DNA from: UMGS172 sp045546555
GTDB taxonomy: Bacteria; Bacillota; Clostridia; Oscillospirales; Acutalibacteraceae
Length of the DNA: 10,050 nucleotides
NCBI GenBank assembly: GCA_045546555.1
Contig: JAZQCY010000125.1
Coordinates: 1 to 10,050 of the forward strand
Reading direction: 5' to 3'
Shown here: one piece after another, positions 5,480 through 10,050 of the stretch
Numbering within the stretch: position 1 is the first letter of the stretch
How the letters are laid out: the number at the start of each line of letters is the position of its first letter
Translations under genes and position numbers: made by a program
Notes under the pieces: generated by a model
Told to the model about the DNA's origin: nothing
Database searches by the model: none
What the model saw: only the letters and a program-made list of their open reading frames with translations

Positions 5480-6496
5480 TTAGTTGAAATATGAAGAAAC
5501 GTTGCCCATCCAAATGATGGTAACATTCTCGAATGCGCCCGAAGCTACAGCCTCTGAATAGCTGTTGATAACGGTACCGTTAACAGTAACAGGTCCAAAC
5601 AGATAGAGAACTACGGGAGAGGAAGCAGCATCAGCAGAAACGACAGGGCCGTTTGCTACGTCATAAGTACCTCCAACGATCATCAGAGTAGAGTTCTGGC
5701 CGTTTTCAACAGCAAGACCGGTCTCGGTGTCGACAGTTGCATTAACAAGTCTGACCTCGCCGGGTGCAGTGATATAAGCGATCTCTTCACCGGTGATGTT
5801 CTTGTTTTCGAGATAGACGGTTCCGGCACCGTTGTAGGTAAGATCCTCGGGCTGATACTGAGCAAATGCCTCTTTAGCGGTGTTAACACCAAGGTTCTCG
5901 GACTGGATAGCCTCACCATAGATGTTTACGCTGAAAGCATCGCCGGTAAGAGCCTGAGCCTGCTGAAGGGTCATTGCGAGAGGAATCTCAACATCGGTGA
6001 AGAGAGCAGAGGTGTCTGCCTTTGCAGCCAAAACATGGTTGTAATAGAAAACATACTTCAACTCGCCGTCGACGTAAGAAACACCGTCAAATGTCCAATC
6101 ATTGGGGATGATACCCTTGAAGAGAACGTTGGGATCAGCATAATCGTTGCCCAAAACCTCCATGAAGATATCAGCATCCGAAACGGTTACGGTTGCGCGT
6201 ACAAACTGAGGATGTACACCGGTGTTGGTGAAGGTGGGATCCTTATGGAGAACATCGCCGGGGAGGATCTCAGTATACTCGAGACCGTCATCGTCTTTTG
6301 CTCCGGTATCATCGGTTTCCCAAACATCAATACCGAATACGTCCTTGCCCGAATCGTCGTCCTCGGTAGTACCAACGTAGAAGTTGTTGGTAATATCATC
6401 GGAAGCAGTGAACCAAGCCAAAGATCCCATAGAGAGGATGGCGATCAAGCATACACAGAGTGCAGCAACAAGAACTTTCTTCTTTGTAAGTTTCAT
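5480..6496 (-). CDS. TasA-like major subunit candidate with extra beta-rich C-terminal domain
   Basis: A 338-aa exported protein with two parts. Residues 1-201 look like TasA: basic start MKLTKKK, hydrophobic core, MGSLAWFTASDDITNNFYVG (23-42) as SipW-dependent signal, then EILPGDVLHKDPTFTNTGV (76-94), which closely follows the TasA pattern PGD-x-L-x-K-D-x-x-F-x-N-x-G. FSVNIYGEAIQSEN (188-201) is the closing strand. Residues about 218-338 are additional: short hydrophobic strands separated by Gly, Asn and Thr turns (for example STLMIVGGTYDV, 269-280), as in a beta-helix or adhesin-like domain. AAAGGAGG lies about 9 nt before the ATG. By-eye codon counts show 19 of 22 Asn as AAC and about 11 of 15 Phe as TTC, typical of high expression. 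Likely the main or most exposed fibre protein (inference). No anchor motif at the C-terminus. Confidence 0.86.
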   Translation of the reverse strand: MKLTKKKVLVAALCVCLIAILSMGSLAWFTASDDITNNFYVGTTEDDDSGKDVFGIDVWETDDTGAKDDDGLEYTEILPGDVLHKDPTFTNTGVHPQFVRATVTVSDADIFMEVLGNDYADPNVLFKGIIPNDWTFDGVSYVDGELKYVFYYNHVLAAKADTSALFTDVEIPLAMTLQQAQALTGDAFSVNIYGEAIQSENLGVNTAKEAFAQYQPEDLTYNGAGTVYLENKNITGEEIAYITAPGEVRLVNATVDTETGLAVENGQNSTLMIVGGTYDVANGPVVSADAASSPVVLYLFGPVTVNGTVINSYSEAVASGAFENVTIIWMGNVSSYFN

Positions 6497-6534
6497 TGTG
6501 AATTTCCTCCTTTCTCAAATGATGATATTCTAAA

Positions 6535-6576
6535 ATCGTAATTACCCGAATTCGTTGACCACATGCTAATTACGAT
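6535..6576 (-). repeat. Intercistronic inverted repeat between two TasA-like genes
   Basis: Perfect 10-nt arms, ATCGTAATTA (6535-6544) and TAATTACGAT (6567-6576), with a 22-nt loop, in the 93-nt gap between the 7291-6590 and 6496-5480 genes. On the minus strand the second arm runs into TTTAGAATAT, only weakly T-rich. The 9-mer CTAAAATCG occurs on both sides (6530-6538 and 6578-6586). Could be a leaky terminator or an mRNA processing/stability element that sets the ratio of the two proteins. Confidence 0.55.
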
Positions 6577-6589
6577 CCTAAAATCGAAT

Positions 6590-7291
6590 TCACCAGGGAA
6601 TGGTGGTGAATGCGGTATCGAGAGCGTTGCTTGCATCGGTAAAGCCACGGTCCTGAACACCCTGGGTAGCAACGTAAACGTTGAGCTTACCGGTTGCGTC
6701 GAACTCGGTGATCTCGGTACCGTTAATCTCAAAGTATGCAGTCTTGACACCGTTGGCATCCTCATAAACGTTGAGGTCGGTCTCGGGTGCGATGTAGACA
6801 TACTCAAGGCAGGCTGCGGTTTCGGAGCCTGCAACAAGGATGGTGTTGTATCTGTAAACGTATACGTTATACAGCATATTATCAATGGTAGCGGTGTGCA
6901 AGGGCTGAACACCGTTGGTGTTTGCATCGCCGTCAAGCTTGGTCCAACCGTTTGCGGCGGCATTGGTATCCCAAAGCTTCAGAACACCTGCATTATCAAG
7001 GCAGGCAGGAACTGCAACAAGGGTCTGAACATAGGCACCGTTTTTGCCTTCGTTTAAGACGGTTACCTTCTTCTGAATATAGTTGTCGTCTGCATCGGTG
7101 GGATCGGTTCCGACAACGGGCAGAAGCTGTGACTCCTGAACGAATTCCTCATTCTGCTCAATGTCAACACTACCAACGGTGAATACGTTGGTAACCTCAT
7201 CGGTATCCATAAAGTAGGCCAGTGATCCGCCGACTGCAAGCAGTGCGATAAGTGCAACTGCGACGCTGATAAGAATAAGCTTCTTTTTCAT
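6590..7291 (-). CDS. TasA-like protein with SipW-dependent signal peptide
   Basis: A 233-aa exported protein, starting 3 nt after the stop of the SipW-type peptidase gene. MKKKLILISVAVALIALLAV is a standard signal core, followed by GGSLAYFMDTDEVTNVFTVG (21-40), a textbook SipW-dependent signal with L-A-Y-F, N35 and G40; cleavage is expected between Ala25 and Tyr26. The body is beta-rich. IQKKVTVLNEGKNGAYVQTL (72-91) occupies the place of the PGD strand of TasA, although the PGD itself is not kept. LNVYVATQGVQ (203-213) is the closing strand, followed by a short tail ending TIPW. GAGG lies about 8 nt before the ATG. The position directly after the peptidase makes it a near-certain substrate. 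Structural role is inferred from TasA: fibre subunit or assembly partner. Confidence 0.87.
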   Translation of the reverse strand: MKKKLILISVAVALIALLAVGGSLAYFMDTDEVTNVFTVGSVDIEQNEEFVQESQLLPVVGTDPTDADDNYIQKKVTVLNEGKNGAYVQTLVAVPACLDNAGVLKLWDTNAAANGWTKLDGDANTNGVQPLHTATIDNMLYNVYVYRYNTILVAGSETAACLEYVYIAPETDLNVYEDANGVKTAYFEINGTEITEFDATGKLNVYVATQGVQDRGFTDASNALDTAFTTIPW

Positions 7292-7294
7292 TGT

Positions 7295-7930
7295 TTATTC
7301 CTCTTTTCCGTTTTCTTGGTCTGTCTTAACATCGGAAGCTTTATCCTCCGAAGCTGTAACCTCTTTAGTTTCCTCAAACGGCATAGACACTGCCTCTGCC
7401 GTGTGAGCCTTTACATCCTTTTCCCTCTTGCTCTTTATCATATCGGGCAGGAATACTGCGATTATAAGAACAACGCCAAGGCCAATGGCGATATACATTC
7501 CGGGGGGATTCTGAACGAAGTCGGAAACGTAGCCCAATAACGGTATGCTGAACTTGACAACACCGACAACGTTTTTGTTGTGGACGGGCGACTTATCGGC
7601 ATCCTTGTTGGCGTCACCCTTGGTGTAAAAATAAAGCTCGCCTTCCTTTTGTTCTATCCTCTCAACACGGTGAGTCGCCACCGTAAGCTGTTCGTTCAAA
7701 ACAAAGGTTATGGGGTCGCCAACCTTGATCTCCTCGGCAGGAACCTCTTTAACGTAAACAAGGTCACCTACGCTATAGGTCGGCTCCATACTGCCGGAAA
7801 TAACGTTGAAAACACGGAAGCCCAATATGCGGGAACCCATCAGGAACACCGCAACGAGCACCACAAGCACCACAAGAACCGTGGACACAACGCCCCATAT
7901 CTTGGAAAGTGTTGATTTTTCTTGAGACAT
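7295..7930 (-). CDS. sipW: ER-type signal peptidase I, SipW-like
   Basis: A membrane signal peptidase of 211 aa. An N-terminal membrane span (about 12-31) is followed by VISGSMEPTYSVGD (43-56), with nucleophile Ser47. LTVATHRVERI (82-92) carries His87 where ordinary bacterial type I peptidases have Lys. TKGDANKDAD (103-112) is the acidic box. Ser plus His is the arrangement of archaeal/ER-type enzymes and of B. subtilis SipW, which cuts TasA and TapA. A second span (about 144-163) and a charged cytoplasmic tail follow. AGAGGT stands about 8 nt before the ATG. The downstream TasA-like gene begins 3 nt after its stop. It probably removes the SipW-type signals of the five linked exported proteins. 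Confidence 0.92.
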   Translation of the reverse strand: MSQEKSTLSKIWGVVSTVLVVLVVLVAVFLMGSRILGFRVFNVISGSMEPTYSVGDLVYVKEVPAEEIKVGDPITFVLNEQLTVATHRVERIEQKEGELYFYTKGDANKDADKSPVHNKNVVGVVKFSIPLLGYVSDFVQNPPGMYIAIGLGVVLIIAVFLPDMIKSKREKDVKAHTAEAVSMPFEETKEVTASEDKASDVKTDQENGKEE

Positions 7931-8004
7931 CTCAAATTACCTCTTGACTCAGATTTAAAAAAGGGGTATTGCTATTTTAATTTTCAAACTGCTTTATAAA
8001 AGGA

Positions 8005-8778
8005 TCATTCGGCCTTTTTATCGGACTCCTCTGCCGTACCCTCGGTTACTTCCTCGGGTTCGGCGACAGGTTCTTCAGTCTTTTCTTCTACGGATGCTTC
8101 CTCTGCCTTTTCGGCATTGGCGGCCATCTGCGCTTTAAGTGCCATCAGTTCTTCCATCATCCTCTGATTTTCGGCACGCTCGGCATCGATCTTCTGGCGC
8201 TCGGCCTCAAGAGCCTCGGTCTGCTCCCTCTTATAGCGGCGGAACAGCTTGATGCAGTTCACAACCTGATAGATTATCAACAGCATAAAGGGTACGAAGA
8301 TACAGATGATGTAGCCCTGCGGAGTCTTCAAAAAGTTGAAGAAATGACCTGCGTTGGGGATTTTACCTACATACTTACCGGCGATATAAGGGAAGGTTAC
8401 AACGGTCTCGTCATCGACACCCGTTGTGGTACCGTAGGTAACAAAACCATAGTTGCCTTCGGCATCGATGGTCTTTTTGCGGATCATATGGGTTACGGTC
8501 TCGCCGTAGTTATGCTCATTCTGTGAGGTGTATGTAATAACATCGCCCTCTTTAAGGGTGACGGGGTCGACCTCTTTAACAAAGATAAGGTCGCCTGCAT
8601 CAAAATGAGTCGCCTTCATTGAATCGGTCTGTACGATGAACATCTTGAAGCCAAAAATGTCACGGTCATTACGGTCAAAGTTTCTGACCGATACGATGGT
8701 AAATATCATCATAAACACCGCAACGAGTATGACCAGCCATACCAAAACCTTTTTGATAATGCTCAAAGCCTTTTTCAT
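8005..8778 (-). CDS. Second, divergent ER-type signal peptidase I with coiled-coil tail
   Basis: A 257-aa membrane peptidase and the first gene after the leader. The N-terminal span is about 9-31. IVQTDSMKATHFDAGDLIFV (48-67) has the nucleophile Ser53, but the usual S-M-x-P reads SMKA. ETVTHMIRKK (93-102) gives His97 as general base. The acidic box is altered: YGTTTGVDDE (115-124) replaces the usual GDAN-D run, leaving Asp122/Asp123 as candidates. A second span (about 153-173) is followed by a highly charged alpha-helical stretch (about 178-225), probably coiled coil, and an acidic Glu-rich end. GAGG is 7 nt before the ATG; the next peptidase starts after 74 nt. It belongs to the clostridial ER-type signal peptidases. 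Whether it shares substrates with the SipW-type enzyme, helps it, or has its own is unknown. Confidence 0.88.
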   Translation of the reverse strand: MKKALSIIKKVLVWLVILVAVFMMIFTIVSVRNFDRNDRDIFGFKMFIVQTDSMKATHFDAGDLIFVKEVDPVTLKEGDVITYTSQNEHNYGETVTHMIRKKTIDAEGNYGFVTYGTTTGVDDETVVTFPYIAGKYVGKIPNAGHFFNFLKTPQGYIICIFVPFMLLIIYQVVNCIKLFRRYKREQTEALEAERQKIDAERAENQRMMEELMALKAQMAANAEKAEEASVEEKTEEPVAEPEEVTEGTAEESDKKAE

Positions 8779-8939
8779 ATAACATCCTCTTTCGTGCCAA
8801 TTTACAGGCGAAAATATTTTGAGGTTTGGGGCAACGACGCCCTTGTTTTTTATTTGATGACCTCGGTTGAACTTTTATTCTTAACGTGACAATTTTCCAA
8901 ATTTGGGTACAACAAGGCACACGGAGACGATTCTCCGAC
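8779..8939 (-). promoter_or_regulatory. Structured 5' leader of the signal peptidase/filament operon (about 160 nt)
   Basis: Between the expected transcription start (near 8939) and the ATG at 8778 there is no convincing gene. Visible structure: a 6-bp hairpin CGGAGA/TCTCCG (8922-8937) at the very 5' end; a GAGGT/ACCTC pair (8860-8864 with 8821-8825) enclosing a GGGC/GCCC hairpin (8829-8842); and CCTTGTT near the 5' end, complementary to AACAAGG in the stem region, which competes with that hairpin. The near-repeat AAATTG(T/G)CACG occurs at 8885-8895 and again at 8793-8803, beside the ribosome site. No known riboswitch consensus was recognised. Confidence 0.5.
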
Positions 8940-8945
8940 GCATGA

Positions 8946-8974
8946 ATTATAGCATAGTTAACCTAAAATGACAA
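8946..8974 (-). promoter_or_regulatory. Near-consensus promoter of the signal peptidase/filament operon
   Basis: Minus-strand -35 TTGTCA (8969-8974), a 17-nt spacer, and -10 TATAAT (8946-8951) preceded by TGC, i.e. an extended -10. This is the strongest promoter candidate for the 8778-5480 genes and lies about 30 nt beyond the terminator of pflA. Confidence 0.85.
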
Positions 8975-9002
8975 GTGTTTTTTTGATGAATTGTTAAATA
9001 TT

Positions 9003-9052
9003 TAAACAAAATTAACCGCCGCAATGCCGGGTCATAGCATTACAGCGGTTAA
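9003..9052 (-). terminator. Rho-independent terminator after pflA
   Basis: Outer arms TTAACCGC (9012-9019) and GCGGTTAA (9045-9052), and inner arms AATGC (9023-9027) and GCATT (9037-9041), form a long stem with a 3x3 internal loop. On the minus strand the stem is followed by TTTTGTTTAAA. It starts 3 nt after the pflA stop codon (9056-9058) and insulates the filament operon from the formate-lyase operon. Confidence 0.88.
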
Positions 9053-9055
9053 AAA

Positions 9056-9754
9056 TCATAATACTTTTTGTAAAAGCGCCATTTTTTCGGAGTCCGGCTC
9101 GGGTAATTGAGCAAACTTAAACTCGATTCCCATTTCCGAATACTTGGTCTGACATATCTTGCGGAACGGTAAAAGCTCGATCTTATCCACAAGCCTGTGC
9201 GCCTCGGCAATCGATTTAAGTTTCAGAATATTGCTCTCGCTATCGTTCAACGTCGGGATAATGACCTGGCGAAGCGTTGTAGGTATTCCCTGCCCGTCAA
9301 GATACGCCAAAAACTCAAGCACCGAGGCAAGCTCACATCCAACGTACCTACGGTAGTCCTCGGCGTTGGTGTACTTTACATCAAGCAACACACGGTCGGT
9401 GACATTAAGCAGCGCCTTAACACCGTCGTTCAGAACACAGCCCGAGGTATCAAAGCAGGTGTTTATCCCCTCGTTATGGCAAAGCTCAAAAAGCTCCTTC
9501 ACAAACTCGGCCTGCAAAAGCGGTTCTCCGCCCGAAACGGTCACACCGCCCTTTTCACCGAAGTATTCCTTAAAGCGCACCGCCTTTTGGACTACCTCTT
9601 GAGGGGTGTACTCGGTACCGCCCGAAAACTCCCACGTGTCGGGATTGTGACAGCATCCGCAGTGCAGCGGACAGCCCTGCATAAAAACCACAAACCTGAC
9701 CCCGGGTCCGTCAACGGTACCAAGGCTTTGTATCGAATGAACCCTGCCTATCAT
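9056..9754 (-). CDS. pflA: Pyruvate formate-lyase activating enzyme (radical SAM)
   Basis: A cytoplasmic 232-aa radical SAM enzyme that uses a 4Fe-4S cluster and S-adenosylmethionine to make the glycyl radical on pyruvate formate-lyase. The cluster motif C-x3-C-x2-C is at Cys28, Cys32 and Cys35 (GCPLHCGCCHNPDTW), with an extra Cys34 inside it. SGGEPLLQ (74-81) is the SAM-binding loop. The opening GTVDGPGVRFVVFMQGC is highly characteristic of PflA. The length is close to the usual of about 240-250 aa. The ATG overlaps the TGA of the preceding pfl gene (ATGA, 9751-9754) with no clear Shine-Dalgarno, so it is probably translated by coupling. The substrate is the neighbouring gene product. Ordinary anaerobic housekeeping gene. 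Confidence 0.96.
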   Translation of the reverse strand: MIGRVHSIQSLGTVDGPGVRFVVFMQGCPLHCGCCHNPDTWEFSGGTEYTPQEVVQKAVRFKEYFGEKGGVTVSGGEPLLQAEFVKELFELCHNEGINTCFDTSGCVLNDGVKALLNVTDRVLLDVKYTNAEDYRRYVGCELASVLEFLAYLDGQGIPTTLRQVIIPTLNDSESNILKLKSIAEAHRLVDKIELLPFRKICQTKYSEMGIEFKFAQLPEPDSEKMALLQKVL

Positions 9755-10050
9755 AAGGCCACGTGGAAGGTACGGCTGATAACCTCACGTTGCTGCTCAC
9801 GGGACAGCTTGTGGAAGTTGACGGCATAGCCCGACACACGGATGGTGAGGTTGGGATAAGCCTCGGGGTCATCGTAAGCCTTCATCAAAGTCTCACGGTT
9901 CAAAACATTGACATTGATGTGGTGAGCCTTCTTGGCAAAGTAACCGTCTAAGATGGAAACAAGGTTGTCCACCCTTTCGGCATCGGTCTTGCCCAAGGCC
10001 TCGGGCGTGATGGAGAAGGTGTTGGAGATACCGTCACGGCAATCGTCATA
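9751..10050 (-). CDS. pflB: Pyruvate formate-lyase, C-terminal fragment with glycyl-radical site (cut by window edge)
   Basis: The last 99 residues of formate C-acetyltransferase, the glycyl-radical enzyme that splits pyruvate with CoA into acetyl-CoA and formate during fermentation. The frame is open from the window edge (reading YDDCRDGISNTFSIT) to the TGA at 9751. NLTIRVSGYAVNFHKL contains the radical-bearing glycine (about bases 9829-9831) in the conserved RVSGYAV motif. It lies 26th from the C-terminal end, as in E. coli PFL. The segment HHINVNVLNRETLMKAYDDP is also standard for the family. It overlaps pflA by 4 nt, giving the usual pflB-pflA operon. The catalytic cysteine pair lies outside the window. 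Confidence 0.95.
   Translation of the reverse strand, partial: YDDCRDGISNTFSITPEALGKTDAERVDNLVSILDGYFAKKAHHINVNVLNRETLMKAYDDPEAYPNLTIRVSGYAVNFHKLSREQQREVISRTFHVAL

Noticed and set aside
6563..7057. Plus-strand open frame of 164 codons opposite the 7291-6590 gene
   Set aside because: Gly/Val/Cys-rich translation is a shadow of the TasA-like gene; no promoter or ribosome site on that strand.
8829..8856. Hairpin followed by TTGTTTTTTATTT on the plus strand, resembling an intrinsic terminator
   Set aside because: No plus-strand gene leads into it, and the stem is only 4-5 bp. The same bases are better explained as part of the minus-strand leader.
8675..8920. Possible small gene in the leader of the signal peptidase operon
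   Set aside because: It starts at a GTG without a Shine-Dalgarno, runs out of frame far into the signal peptidase gene and has no recognisable features.
9197..9829. Plus-strand open frame of 210 codons opposite pflA and the end of pflB
   Set aside because: The minus strand holds unmistakable PflA and PFL motifs here; the antisense frame shows no family features.

Overview
The window reads as chromosomal DNA from an anaerobic, gut-type member of the Clostridia, most likely Ruminococcaceae/Oscillospiraceae. This is inferred from the strict-anaerobe pyruvate formate-lyase/activase pair, strong AGGAGG-type ribosome sites, sigma-A-like promoters and the protein families present; it is not a formal taxonomic assignment. 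All twelve supported genes lie on the minus strand, so transcription runs from high to low coordinates. No tRNA, rRNA, CRISPR array or insertion sequence was seen.

In transcription order: (1) 10050-9056 holds the C-terminal end of pyruvate formate-lyase (glycyl-radical site visible) overlapping its activating enzyme pflA, closed by a rho-independent terminator at 9003-9052. (2) 8974-5480 is a first surface-filament operon. It has a near-consensus promoter and a structured leader of about 160 nt, then two ER-type (Ser/His) signal peptidases (8778-8005 and a SipW-type enzyme at 7930-7295), then two TasA-like secreted proteins (7291-6590 and 6496-5480). The second of these carries a predicted beta-rich C-terminal extension. 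(3) 5373-2516 is a second surface operon with its own promoter: a TasA-like protein (5304-4729), a Sec-exported protein with a variant sortase-type tail (4718-4029), another TasA-like protein that overlaps it (4036-3398), and a divergent SipW-type protein with a long acidic tail (3361-2549). A hairpin terminator follows. (4) 2508-1957 is a small P-loop nucleotide kinase with a consensus promoter. (5) 1953-1 is an amino-acid:cation symporter of the AGCS family followed 17 nt later by a cysteine synthase-like PLP enzyme cut by the window edge.

The centre of interest is the 2.5-8.8 kb locus. Five proteins share an N-terminal signal of the SipW-dependent type (L-A-[YW]-[FY], then N and G about 8-15 residues later). 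Most also share a Pro-Gly-Asp strand motif in mid-domain and a closing strand motif like A-Q-A-V-Q or A-S-Q, as in Bacillus subtilis TasA. The co-located signal peptidases would process them. The sixth structural protein instead has an ordinary Sec signal and an APPTGD-membrane-charged tail, so it is the obvious candidate to tie a filament to the wall. The inferred picture is a multi-subunit TasA-like surface fibre with dedicated processing, wall attachment and a possible adhesive subunit. No TapA homologue was recognised.

Start codons were reassigned from Shine-Dalgarno spacing in several cases (GTG at 3361 and 5304, TTG at 2448, ATG at 1894 and 4036). All functional statements rest on reading motifs by eye; no database search was run.
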